Source: Aequoribacter sp049615385 (lineage in GTDB: Bacteria; Pseudomonadota; Gammaproteobacteria; Pseudomonadales; Halieaceae). From it: DNA of 25,250 nt. Below are positions 1-7,782 of this stretch, one piece after another. Location: the NCBI RefSeq assembly GCF_049615385.1, contig NZ_JBMZFL010000025.1; one strand, given 5' to 3'. The notes below the pieces were generated by a model that searched no databases, was not told the DNA's origin, and was given only the letters and a program-made list of their open reading frames with translations. A program made the position numbers and the translations under genes. Each line of letters opens with the position of its first letter. Within the stretch, counting starts at the first letter, position 1.

Positions 1-115
1 CCGGTTGTAGTGCTCAAACCCAGCCAAAACAGACAGTCGCGGGGCTAGGCCCGGTCGCAGTGCTCAAACCCATCCAAAACAGACAGTCGCGGGGCTAGGC
101 CCGGTTACAGTGCTC
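1..115. repeat. 50-bp tandem direct repeat, two full copies plus a partial third
   Basis: Positions 1-50 and 51-100 are the same 50-base unit, and 101-115 begins a third copy that ends after 15 bases. The copies differ only at bases 6-8 of the unit (TGT, CGC, TAC) and at base 23 (G or T). Each unit junction can form a small hairpin (GGGC-TAG-GCCC at 42-52). The period is not a multiple of three, so this is not a protein repeat. The array lies beyond the 3' end of queG and probably continues past the left edge. Its function is unknown. Confidence 0.9.
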
Positions 116-139
116 TGATTCACAGAGTCTCGAGATGAG

Positions 140-1195
140 TCATCGAGCACTATGTTGTTCCAAAGCCCAAATTACGTGCTCCTGCACCAACTCACTGGGA
201 AATGACAAGCGTGACTTAAGCGCCTCAATCACGGGGATGGTACTGGGCGCGTTGCCCAAGGCCACTGCGATGTTGCGCAACCAGCGTTCATAGCCAATGC
301 GTCGTATTGCCGAGCCCTCGGTGCGATCGAGATAGGTGTGCTCATCCCACAAAAATAGCTCGACTAAATCGATATTGTCCAAGCCGTGCCGTGGCTTAAA
401 GTCTGCCTCTTGGCTGGGTTTGGCGAATTTGTTCCACGGGCAGAATAATTGGCAATCATCGCAGCCAAAAATTCGGTTGCCGATTTTCGAGCGAAGTGCC
501 GTATCGATACTGCCTTTATGCTCGATCGTTAAGTACGAAATGCATTTACGGGCATCTAACTCAAAGGGGCCGACAAAGGCTTGGGTTGGGCAAATGTCTA
601 AGCAGGCGGTGCACGACCCGCAGTGCTTCTCGGTTTTTGGGGCCGATACCGGTAGCGGTAGGTCGGTGTAGATTTCGCCTAAAAAGAACCACGAACCGGC
701 CTTGTCGTTGATGAGCATGGTATTCTTGCCAATCCAACCCAGTCCCGCTTGTTCAGCAATCGCACGCTCTAACACTGGCGCGCTGTCAACGAAGGCTCGA
801 TGGTGCCCACCCGCGGTATCTTGCAGGCGCTTGGCCAGTGTTGCTAAGCGTTTGCGCACCAGTTTGTGATAATCGCGACCCAAGGTGTAGCGGGCGATGT
901 AGCCTTTATTGGGCTCTTCTAATACGTCAAGGGCATGGGTGTTCTCGGGTAGGTAGTCCATGCGGAGTGATATGACACGCAGAGTGCCCGGTTCGAGCAA
1001 ATCTGGACGCCAACGCTTCTCGCCGTGTGCGGCCATAAAGTTCATGGTGCCGTGATAGCCTTTATCGAGCCAGCGCTGAAGGTAATTGGGGTGTTCCTTG
1101 AGATCAATGTCGCTAATACCCATGGCGGCAAAGCCCAAGTCGTGAGCCCAGGTTTGGAGTTGTTCGCTAAGCGAATTTAAATTGAGGTCGGTCAC
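140..1195 (-). CDS. queG: Epoxyqueuosine reductase QueG
   Basis: This cytoplasmic iron-sulfur and cobalamin enzyme reduces epoxyqueuosine to queuosine in the wobble position of GUN-decoding tRNAs, the last step of the pathway. The 351-residue product is the usual length. It has two [4Fe-4S] motifs typical of the family: Cys192, Cys195, Cys198 and Cys202 (CGSCTACLDICP), and Cys218 with Cys245, Cys248 and Cys252 (CDDCQLFCPWN). The FVDSAP stretch holds the proposed catalytic Asp137. The start is GTG at 1195. I see no good ribosome binding site before it, but the next in-frame ATG (residue 25) would cut into the conserved N-terminus. It is divergent from nnr, as yjeS is from yjeF in E. coli. The stop is followed by the tandem repeat. 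Identification is by motif and gene order. Confidence 0.95.
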   Translation of the reverse strand: MTDLNLNSLSEQLQTWAHDLGFAAMGISDIDLKEHPNYLQRWLDKGYHGTMNFMAAHGEKRWRPDLLEPGTLRVISLRMDYLPENTHALDVLEEPNKGYIARYTLGRDYHKLVRKRLATLAKRLQDTAGGHHRAFVDSAPVLERAIAEQAGLGWIGKNTMLINDKAGSWFFLGEIYTDLPLPVSAPKTEKHCGSCTACLDICPTQAFVGPFELDARKCISYLTIEHKGSIDTALRSKIGNRIFGCDDCQLFCPWNKFAKPSQEADFKPRHGLDNIDLVELFLWDEHTYLDRTEGSAIRRIGYERWLRNIAVALGNAPSTIPVIEALKSRLSFPSELVQEHVIWALEQHSAR

Positions 1196-1199
1196 GGGA

Positions 1200-1229
1200 T
1201 TGGGTTTATGCTTAAGGCATGCCTATAAT
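1200..1229 (+). promoter_or_regulatory. Sigma-70 type promoter for the nnr-tsaE-amiB-mutL-miaA operon
   Basis: A perfect -10 hexamer TATAAT lies at 1224-1229. It is 18 bases after a partial -35, TTGGGT, at 1200-1205. The 10-bp palindrome AGGCATGCCT (1215-1224) runs into the -10. Transcription would start near 1236, leaving a short leader before the ATG at 1263. The leader contains a run of T just before the start codon. Confidence 0.6.
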
Positions 1230-1262
1230 GCTGGCAGAGTAACGGATAAAGTTTTTTTTTGC

Positions 1263-2777
1263 ATGTCGAAAGCCCCCTCAAATCATGTTGCACGCGAATT
1301 AGCCCTGTATTTGGCGGCGCAAACGCGCGCCATTGATGCCAGTGCGATCGCCAGCGGGGTCAGTGGTTTTACTTTGATGTCGCGCGCTGCTCGCGCTGTG
1401 TACGAGATTGTATCCGAGTCGTTTGAATCGACTCTTCCACTGTTTATGGTCTGTGGTGGTGGAAATAACGGCGGCGATGGGCTGCTGGTGGCATGGTTGG
1501 CCAAAAATCAGGGTCGAGGTGTGCAGGTGTGTCTGAGCAAGTCGCCCGAGGCGCTTACAGGCGATGCGGCGAGAGCACATGCCTTGTGCCTTGAAGCCGG
1601 CGTAGAATTTGTCGATCTGCCCGATACGCCGCTCGATGAGGATTGGCTAATTGTCGATGCCCTCTTGGGCACGGGCTTGAATCGCGATGTGCAGGGCGAC
1701 GCTTCGCGTGCGATTGCTTGGATGAATGCAAGTGCTGCGCCGGTCCTTGCTGTCGATATGCCATCAGGTTTGTGTAGCGATACTGGGCGGGTATTAGGCG
1801 AGGCCGTTAAGGCCGATATGACCGTGACTTTTATCGCTTTAAAATTTGGGTTGTTTACCTGTAGTGGCCCAGATCATGTGGGGTTTTTGCACTATTCGGA
1901 TTTAGAGGTTCCCGATGAGTCTTTTGCGGCACATTCTCCGGTAGCCTGTCGTTTGGACTTAGAGGCGCTGCTGGCAAATGTAACGCCACGCGCAGCGAAT
2001 TCTCACAAAGGTCTCTTTGGGCATGTGTTAGTGGTCGGAGGAGATTACGGTTTTGGTGGCGCTGTCGCAATGGCCGCCGAGGCGGCCTTGAGTTGTGGCG
2101 CGGGCTTGGTTTCTGTGGCAACGCGCACGGAGCATGTCTCGGCCGTGTTGGCTCGAACCCCAGAGGTTATGGTTCACGCTGTCACGAATCGTCACGAGTT
2201 GGATAACTTGCTTGCGGGTGTTTCGGTCGTAGTGATTGGGCCGGGTCTAGGTCAAAGCCCTTGGTCCGAGCAGTTATTACAAGTGGTGTTAGAGCGTGAT
2301 CAACCCTTAGTGGTGGATGCTGATGCGCTGAATATTTTGGTGACAAAGCAATGGCTAGGAAGTTTGGCAGCGCGAACGGCGCCGGTGGTGGTAACACCGC
2401 ACCCCGGTGAAGCCGCCAGAATGCTGGGGCAGACAACTGCGCAGGTGCAGGGCGACAGATTGGCTGCGAGCCAGGCGTTACAGGCAATCATTGACGGTGT
2501 CGTCGTGCTCAAAGGTGCTGGCAGTCTTGTGAGTTCTGACCGGGGTGTCGGGTTAAGTGACTACGGTAATGCTGGCATGGCGTCTGGCGGTATGGGCGAT
2601 GTGTTAAGTGGGGTCTTGGGTGCGTTGCTGGCACAGATCCCCGATGCGGTGTTTGCGACCGAGCTCGGTGTTTGTTTGCATGGTGATGCCGCCGATCTGG
2701 CTGCTGCTGAATTCGGCTTGCGCGGGTTAAGAGCGACTCAGTTAATGCCTTATTTGCAGGAGCGTTTGGGTGGTTAA
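1263..2777 (+). CDS. nnr: Bifunctional NAD(P)HX epimerase / ADP-dependent NAD(P)HX dehydratase
   Basis: The two-domain enzyme repairs hydrated NADH and NADPH. The N-terminal half (about 1-215) is the epimerase (YjeF_N) with the nucleotide-binding GGGNNGGDG at 65-73 and the motif VDALLGTGLNR. The C-terminal half (about 230-504) is the dehydratase, a ribokinase-like fold, with VVIGPGLG, VVDADAL, VTPHPGEAARM and the signature NAGMASGGMGD ending near residue 446. The reading frame is open back to 1182, inside queG. I chose ATG 1263 (504 residues) because the conserved region starts right after it and a good promoter lies at 1200-1229. The ribosome binding site is weak. The gene opens the operon and overlaps tsaE by 8 bases. 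The E. coli counterpart is yjeF. Confidence 0.95.
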   Translation: MSKAPSNHVARELALYLAAQTRAIDASAIASGVSGFTLMSRAARAVYEIVSESFESTLPLFMVCGGGNNGGDGLLVAWLAKNQGRGVQVCLSKSPEALTGDAARAHALCLEAGVEFVDLPDTPLDEDWLIVDALLGTGLNRDVQGDASRAIAWMNASAAPVLAVDMPSGLCSDTGRVLGEAVKADMTVTFIALKFGLFTCSGPDHVGFLHYSDLEVPDESFAAHSPVACRLDLEALLANVTPRAANSHKGLFGHVLVVGGDYGFGGAVAMAAEAALSCGAGLVSVATRTEHVSAVLARTPEVMVHAVTNRHELDNLLAGVSVVVIGPGLGQSPWSEQLLQVVLERDQPLVVDADALNILVTKQWLGSLAARTAPVVVTPHPGEAARMLGQTTAQVQGDRLAASQALQAIIDGVVVLKGAGSLVSSDRGVGLSDYGNAGMASGGMGDVLSGVLGALLAQIPDAVFATELGVCLHGDAADLAAAEFGLRGLRATQLMPYLQERLGG

Positions 2778-3228
2778 TCTGGTTCGAGAACTTCAGAGCG
2801 AAGAAGCCCTGCTAGATTTTGGTCAAGCGTTGGCTGCCTGCTTGATGCCCGGCCTTATGATTGAATTACGCGGTGAACTTGGTGCCGGTAAAACGACGCT
2901 AAGCCGCGCCATTATTCAGTTTTTAGGACACAAGGGAGCGGTCAAAAGCCCGACCTATACCTTGGTTGAGCCTTACGAACACATCGAGCCGCCGGTGTAT
3001 CATTTTGATCTTTATCGTATAGCTGACCCCGATGAACTGCATCACTTGGGGGTGGAGACTTACTTTAATGCACACAGCATTTGCCTGGTTGAGTGGCCTG
3101 AGCGGGGGGTTGGTTTCCTGCCTAAGGCCGATATCGTCGTTACACTAGAGCACGCAGTTCTAGGCCGAAGGATTGCAGTCACAGCATGCTCTGACAAGGG
3201 GCGCGCGGTCATGGAGTGTCTGTTGTAA
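2770..3228 (+). CDS. tsaE: tRNA threonylcarbamoyladenosine biosynthesis ATPase TsaE
   Basis: TsaE is the small ATPase that works with TsaB, TsaC and TsaD to make threonylcarbamoyl-A37 in ANN-decoding tRNAs. The 152-residue product has a Walker A loop GELGAGKTT at 35-43 and the family motifs SPTYTLVEPY, FDLYRI and LVEWPERG. The length is typical. The start is GTG at 2770, inside the last codons of nnr, which suggests translational coupling. The stop shares its last A with the ATG of amiB (TAATG). Identification is secure from the motifs and from its place between nnr and amiB, as in E. coli (yjeE). Confidence 0.95.
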   Translation: MVNLVRELQSEEALLDFGQALAACLMPGLMIELRGELGAGKTTLSRAIIQFLGHKGAVKSPTYTLVEPYEHIEPPVYHFDLYRIADPDELHHLGVETYFNAHSICLVEWPERGVGFLPKADIVVTLEHAVLGRRIAVTACSDKGRAVMECLL

Positions 3229-4529
3229 TGGTTCAGGGTTGGCGTATTGGTTTTGTCGTGCTCTGTTTGCTCTTATCGGAGGGCGCGCTGGGGGCAAAAA
3301 TCGAGGAGTTGCGTCTGTGGCGAGCGCCCGATCATACGCGCTTGGTGTTTGATTTGTCGGAGCCTGCAGATCACACGCTGCTCGAACTTAAGAATCCAGA
3401 TCGACTGGTCATCGACATTAAACAGGCTGAGTGGGGATCGACGCCCGACCTCGAGCTTGACGGCACGCCAATCAAGGGAGTGAGGACGGCGGTTCGTAAC
3501 GATCGTGATATTCGTGTGGTTTTAGATTTAAAAAGCCAAGTCAAGCCGCGCAGTTTTGCCCTAAAGGCAACAGATACTAAAAAAGATCGATTAGTCATTG
3601 ATTTGGTCGATCCCGCGGCGCCACCCAAAGTGGTTGCGAGAAAGGTGGATAACTCTGAGAAGCGCGACATTATCGTCGCTATCGATGCCGGTCATGGGGG
3701 GGAAGACCCAGGCGCGATTGGCCCCGGCAAAATTCAAGAAAAAAAGGTTGTCTTAGCTATCGCGGCTGAACTGCGTCAATTATTTGAGGATGCCAAAGGT
3801 TACCAGCCGGTCATGATTCGGACCGGTGATTACTACGTGTCCTTGTCCGGGCGGCGAAAGTTGGCGCGAGAGGCGCAAGCCGATGTGTTTATTTCGATTC
3901 ATGCCGATGCATTTACGAACCCTCAGGCGAATGGCGCGTCGGTTTATGCTTTGTCTTTGCGCGGTGCTTCGAGTACTGCAGCGCGTTATTTGGCGCAACG
4001 CGAGAACGCCGCCGACTTGGTCGGTGGCGTGACCTTGTCGGATAAAGATGATGTGCTTGCAAGTGTGCTGACCGACTTATCGATGACTTCAACCTTAGAT
4101 CGCAGTTTGCAAATGGGCTCGAGCGTGCTGGCCGAAATGGGTAATGTGGCGCGCTTGCACAAAGACCACGTCGAGCAAGCGGCGTTTGCCGTACTTAAGT
4201 CACCCGATATTCCATCGATATTGGTTGAAACGGGGTTCATTTCAAATCCAACCGAGGCGCGACGGTTAAACAACAGTGCTTATCGCCGTAAAATGGCGAA
4301 TGCGATATTTGCGGGAGTGAGTGACCACTTTTATGCTCAGCCACCGCCTGGCACGTATGTGGCCTGGTCCAAGGAGCAGGGCCAGCAAACCTACACGATC
4401 GCGCGCGGTGATACCCTGTCGGGTATTGCGCAAAAATTTAAGGTGTCGGTGGAGTCATTACGCTCACACAACAATATTAACGGGTCGCGAATTTTGGTTG
4501 GCCAAACGCTAGTTATTCCGAGAAGTTAA
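3228..4529 (+). CDS. amiB: N-acetylmuramoyl-L-alanine amidase (AmiB/AmiC type) with AMIN and LysM domains
   Basis: This exported zinc amidase cuts the peptide stem from peptidoglycan during daughter-cell separation. From ATG 3228 it has 433 residues: a signal peptide (1-23, ending LGA), an AMIN domain (about 25-130) that targets septal wall, an amidase_3 domain (about 148-368) and a C-terminal LysM (about 388-431). Likely zinc ligands are His155 (DAGHGG), Glu171 and His225 (SIHADAF), with catalytic Glu334 (LVETGFISN). The segment around 275-305 sits where AmiB and AmiC carry the autoinhibitory helix released by EnvC or NlpD. A GTG at 3216 is in frame, but the TAATG overlap with tsaE and the signal peptide favour 3228. 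The symbol amiB follows the gene order. The amiC name would be equally fair on domains. Confidence 0.92.
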   Translation: MVQGWRIGFVVLCLLLSEGALGAKIEELRLWRAPDHTRLVFDLSEPADHTLLELKNPDRLVIDIKQAEWGSTPDLELDGTPIKGVRTAVRNDRDIRVVLDLKSQVKPRSFALKATDTKKDRLVIDLVDPAAPPKVVARKVDNSEKRDIIVAIDAGHGGEDPGAIGPGKIQEKKVVLAIAAELRQLFEDAKGYQPVMIRTGDYYVSLSGRRKLAREAQADVFISIHADAFTNPQANGASVYALSLRGASSTAARYLAQRENAADLVGGVTLSDKDDVLASVLTDLSMTSTLDRSLQMGSSVLAEMGNVARLHKDHVEQAAFAVLKSPDIPSILVETGFISNPTEARRLNNSAYRRKMANAIFAGVSDHFYAQPPPGTYVAWSKEQGQQTYTIARGDTLSGIAQKFKVSVESLRSHNNINGSRILVGQTLVIPRS

Positions 4530-4532
4530 GCT

Positions 4533-6353
4533 ATGGCCCGCATTCACAGTTTAAGTCCCCAATTGGCCAACCAAATAGCGGCCGGTGAGGTGGTTGAGCG
4601 ACCGGCTTCGGTCGTAAAAGAGGTGGTGGAAAACAGTTTAGATGCGGGAGCGACCCGCATTGATATTGAGGTCGAGGCTGGCGGTGTTAAGCGTATTCGT
4701 GTCCGCGACAACGGGCAAGGTATCGAGAGCGATGACCTACCCTTAGCCTTGGCTCGCCATGCGACCTCTAAAATCGTGTCTTTGGATGACTTAGAGGCGG
4801 TATCGAGCCTGGGTTTTCGTGGCGAGGCGCTTGCCAGTATTGCCTCGGTTTCGAGGCTGGCGCTGAGTACGAATGCGTCGTCAGACGCAAGCGCTGGGGT
4901 ACTGGCTGAGTCGGAAGGCCGCGATCAAGTGGTCGCAGTGCGACCGACGCCGCATCCGCAGGGGACCACGGTCGATGTGCGGGACCTATTTTTTAACACC
5001 CCCGCGCGCCGCAAGTTTTTGCGCACCGAAAAAACCGAATTTAACCATCTAGAAGAGGTTGTTAAACGATTGGCACTGGCGCGGTTTGATGTGGCGTTTA
5101 GTCTGTCGCACAACGGTCGTGTAGTCTTAAATTTACCGGTCGCTGACTCCACCGCGGCGCAGCAAAGGCGTGTGGCGACAATTTGCGGTCCAGCTTTTAT
5201 TGACCAGGTAGTGCACATTGACAGTGAGCGCAGTGGCTTGGGTTTGAGTGGCTGGGTCGGCTTGCCGACCTTTTCCCGATCGCAGGCCGATCTGCAGTAT
5301 TTTTTTGTGAACGGCCGTGTCATTCGCGACAAGCTGGTGGCTCACGCAATCAAACAGGCTTACCGCGATGTGCTGTATCACGGCCGCCATCCCGCCTTTG
5401 TGTTGTACTTGAATATTGACCCAGCCTTGGTGGATGTAAATGTGCATCCCACCAAGCACGAGGTGCGCTTTAGAGACAGCAGAGAAGTGCATAACTTCTT
5501 GTTCTCGACTTTGCATCGGGCCTTAGCAGATGTGCGCCCAGCCGATCAGTTGGTAAGCTCCGAGCGCTTCCAGCCTCTGGCGGAGGGCGGTCACCTGGAT
5601 ACCCATACGGGTGAGGTGAGTCAAGGTGCCTTGAGCTGGGGCGGGATGTCGCATCGGCCAGATGTTGGTTCATCGAATAGACCAAGTCCATTGGCGGTGC
5701 AGGCCCAGATGAGCAGTTACGGGCGCCTGCACCCAGCGCCCTTGCCCGAGCAGTCGTCTGAGGAAGAGGCCCCGCCACTCGGTTATGCCTTGGCGCAGCT
5801 ACAGGGCATTTACATATTGTCGGAGAACGCTCAGGGTTTGGTGTTGGTCGATATGCATGCTGCTCACGAGCGCATTACCTACGAGCGTCTAAAAGAAGCC
5901 GATGCTGCTGAGGGGGTGCGCTCGCAGCCTCTATTGGTGCCACAAGCGATCGCCGTCAGCCAAAAAGAGGTTGAATTGGCTCGCGAGCACGAAGCTGTGT
6001 TTGTGGGTTTGGGTTTGCAGCTAGAACCCGCGAGTGAAGAGTCTTTGTTAATTCGCTCGGTTCCTACCTTGCTGCGATCCGCCGACATGGAGCAATTGGT
6101 GCGCGATGTGCTGTCGGATTTAGCGGAGTACGGTCAATCTGACCGGATTGCTGCCGAGCGCGAGGCTATCCTGTCAACTATGGCCTGCCATGGATCCGTG
6201 CGCGCTAATCGGAGTTTGACGGTACCAGAGATGAACGCCTTGCTGCGCGACATTGAGGCGACTGAGCGTGCCGGGCAGTGCAACCATGGGCGCCCAACCT
6301 GGACGCAGTTAAGCTTGACCGAGCTCGATAAATTATTTTTGCGGGGTCGCTAG
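4533..6353 (+). CDS. mutL: DNA mismatch repair protein MutL with an endonuclease motif
   Basis: MutL links mismatch recognition by MutS to strand incision. The 606-residue protein has an N-terminal GHKL ATPase (about 1-335) with Glu30 and Asn34 in KEVVENSLDAGA, DNGQGI near 59-64 and GFRGEAL at 94-100. A Pro-, Ser- and Glu-rich linker (about 335-415) leads to the C-terminal dimerization domain. That domain carries DMHAAHERITYE at 440-451, which fits the metal-binding endonuclease motif DQHA-x2-E-x4-E, plus ACHGSVRA (551-558) and QCNHGRP (582-588). Such MutL proteins nick DNA themselves and belong to species without MutH. The start ATG lies 3 bases after the amiB stop. The last base of the stop is the first of the miaA GTG. 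Confidence 0.97.
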   Translation: MARIHSLSPQLANQIAAGEVVERPASVVKEVVENSLDAGATRIDIEVEAGGVKRIRVRDNGQGIESDDLPLALARHATSKIVSLDDLEAVSSLGFRGEALASIASVSRLALSTNASSDASAGVLAESEGRDQVVAVRPTPHPQGTTVDVRDLFFNTPARRKFLRTEKTEFNHLEEVVKRLALARFDVAFSLSHNGRVVLNLPVADSTAAQQRRVATICGPAFIDQVVHIDSERSGLGLSGWVGLPTFSRSQADLQYFFVNGRVIRDKLVAHAIKQAYRDVLYHGRHPAFVLYLNIDPALVDVNVHPTKHEVRFRDSREVHNFLFSTLHRALADVRPADQLVSSERFQPLAEGGHLDTHTGEVSQGALSWGGMSHRPDVGSSNRPSPLAVQAQMSSYGRLHPAPLPEQSSEEEAPPLGYALAQLQGIYILSENAQGLVLVDMHAAHERITYERLKEADAAEGVRSQPLLVPQAIAVSQKEVELAREHEAVFVGLGLQLEPASEESLLIRSVPTLLRSADMEQLVRDVLSDLAEYGQSDRIAAEREAILSTMACHGSVRANRSLTVPEMNALLRDIEATERAGQCNHGRPTWTQLSLTELDKLFLRGR

Positions 6354-7321
6354 TGACCAAGCCTTCGGTGATTTGCCTCATGGGTCCGACCGCGTCCGGC
6401 AAGACCGATTTGGCGATAGACCTAGTCGAGGCTTTAAACGGTGAGCTCATCAGTGTGGATTCTGCCCTGGTATATCGGGGTTTGGATATAGGCTCTGCAA
6501 AACCCGATTATCCACATCACCTCATCGATATTCGCGACCCATCGGAACCTTACAATGTCGCCGATTTTGTCAGAGACGCTGATAGAGCGGTAGCCGATAT
6601 CATTGCCCGAGGGCACACTCCCATTCTTGTGGGTGGCACCATGCTCTACTTTAAGGCTTTTCTGGAGGGTCTGTCGCCCATGCCAGAGAGCGAGCCGGAC
6701 ATGCGTGCAGCGATCGAAACTGAGGCGGACTTGCTGGGATGGCCTGCCTTGCATGCCCAGCTCGAGGCCATCGATCCCATCAGTGCGGCCAATATTCACC
6801 CCAATCATTCCAGCCGTATCGCGCGTGCTCTAGAAGTGTACCGATTGAGTGGAACCCCTTTGTCGCAGTGGCAGCAGCAAAGCCAAGAGCGCGTCGCTCC
6901 AACTCAGCAGTATCGTGTGAGTCAGTTTGCGCTTGCACCGTTTGATCGTGCTGTGCTTCATGAGCGTATTCAGCGCCGATTTGAGCTGATGTTAGAGCAG
7001 GGCTTTATTGAAGAAGTTAAAGCCTTGCGAGCGCGTGGCGATTTGCACGCCGATTTGCCTGCGATTCGCGCCGTCGGTTATCGCCAAGTGTGGCAGTACT
7101 TGGGCGGTGAATTTGACGTGCAAGCGTGTATTGATCGGGGTGTTGCAGCAACTCGACAGCTGGCAAAGCGACAACTCACCTGGTTGCGCAAGTGGCCCAA
7201 TCTTTTTTGGATTTACACTGATGCACACGGGAACTTGGTTGAGCATTTTGAGTCTGAAGTGACAAGGGGTGCACAAAAACCATCAGATCTGATCTTGAAT
7301 TGTCTGCAATCACCCCAATAG
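6353..7321 (+). CDS. miaA: tRNA dimethylallyltransferase MiaA
   Basis: MiaA transfers a dimethylallyl group to N6 of A37 in tRNAs that read codons beginning with U. The 322-residue product has the P-loop GPTASGKT at 11-18, then DSALVYRGLDIGSAKP, HHLIDIRDPSEPYN and VGGTMLYFKAF. Near the C-terminus are AIRAVGYRQVW and RQLAKRQLTWLR, all typical of the family. The start is GTG at 6353, overlapping the mutL stop by one base, so translation is probably coupled. It ends the tightly packed operon begun by nnr. A 167-base gap with its own promoter separates it from hfq. Confidence 0.97.
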   Translation: MTKPSVICLMGPTASGKTDLAIDLVEALNGELISVDSALVYRGLDIGSAKPDYPHHLIDIRDPSEPYNVADFVRDADRAVADIIARGHTPILVGGTMLYFKAFLEGLSPMPESEPDMRAAIETEADLLGWPALHAQLEAIDPISAANIHPNHSSRIARALEVYRLSGTPLSQWQQQSQERVAPTQQYRVSQFALAPFDRAVLHERIQRRFELMLEQGFIEEVKALRARGDLHADLPAIRAVGYRQVWQYLGGEFDVQACIDRGVAATRQLAKRQLTWLRKWPNLFWIYTDAHGNLVEHFESEVTRGAQKPSDLILNCLQSPQ

Positions 7322-7361
7322 AGTAAACTAAGCGACAGGTCCACAACCTCGCAAAGGCGTT

Positions 7362-7419
7362 CGAACCAAGTCAGAACTATCTGCGTATGTATTACGAAGT
7401 GGTAATTTGACTTGGTTCG
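7362..7419. promoter_or_regulatory. 12-bp perfect inverted repeat in the miaA-hfq gap
   Basis: The arms CGAACCAAGTCA (7362-7373) and TGACTTGGTTCG (7408-7419) are exact reverse complements 34 bases apart. A second small inverted repeat, ATTAC/GTAAT (7391-7395 and 7402-7406), is nested inside. The right arm covers most of the predicted -35 of the hfq promoter. It could be an operator on DNA, or a stem-loop in read-through RNA from miaA. No T-run follows, so a simple intrinsic terminator is unlikely. Confidence 0.55.
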
Positions 7420-7434
7420 GGCAGAGCCTAATAT
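7407..7434 (+). promoter_or_regulatory. Predicted hfq promoter
   Basis: A -35 TTGACT (7407-7412) and a -10 TAATAT (7429-7434) are separated by 16 bases. This would start transcription near 7441, about 48 bases before the hfq ATG. The -35 lies in the right arm of the 12-bp inverted repeat. Confidence 0.55.
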
Positions 7435-7488
7435 CCCCACGTGGGAACATTATATGACGAGCCGTTTTGGCTCACCAAGGAGAAAAAT

Positions 7489-7737
7489 ATGTCAAAAGGG
7501 CATACGCTACAAGACCCTTACTTGAACCTGCTAAGAAAAGAGCGCGTTCCAGTATCTATTTATCTGGTTAACGGCATTAAGCTGCAGGGTCAAATCGAAT
7601 CGTTTGATCAATTCGTTGTATTGCTTAAAAACACTGTGTCACAAATGGTGTATAAGCATGCAATATCTACCGTTGTTCCTGGTCGCATGGTGCGCATGCC
7701 TATGGCGAACCCTGGCGAGGAAGAGGCCGAAGATTAG
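7489..7737 (+). CDS. hfq: RNA chaperone Hfq
   Basis: Hfq is the hexameric Sm-like protein that binds small RNAs and mRNAs and promotes their pairing. The 82-residue product has the Sm1 region with Gln8 and the DPYLN stretch, Lys31, and the Sm2 signature YKHAIS at 55-60. A short acidic tail ends GEEEAED, shorter than the E. coli tail. The frame is open back to 7441, but ATG 7489 is preceded by AAGGAG at 7477-7482 and begins at the usual MSKGH, so it is the start. hflX follows after 45 bases, as in E. coli. Confidence 0.98.
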   Translation: MSKGHTLQDPYLNLLRKERVPVSIYLVNGIKLQGQIESFDQFVVLLKNTVSQMVYKHAISTVVPGRMVRMPMANPGEEEAED

Positions 7738-7782
7738 TCTTGGCTGAGGCGTATGGGAATCCCCCAGGAGTGCTGACAACCA

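Noticed and set aside
1..115. CRISPR array
   Set aside because: The whole 50-base unit is conserved, including what would be spacers, so this is a plain tandem repeat.
336..711. Plus-strand frames inside queG
   Set aside because: They are shadows of a clearly conserved gene, with no family motifs or ribosome binding sites.
1182..1262. 27-codon N-terminal extension of nnr
   Set aside because: It would start inside queG and cover the predicted promoter. Family similarity begins after ATG 1263.
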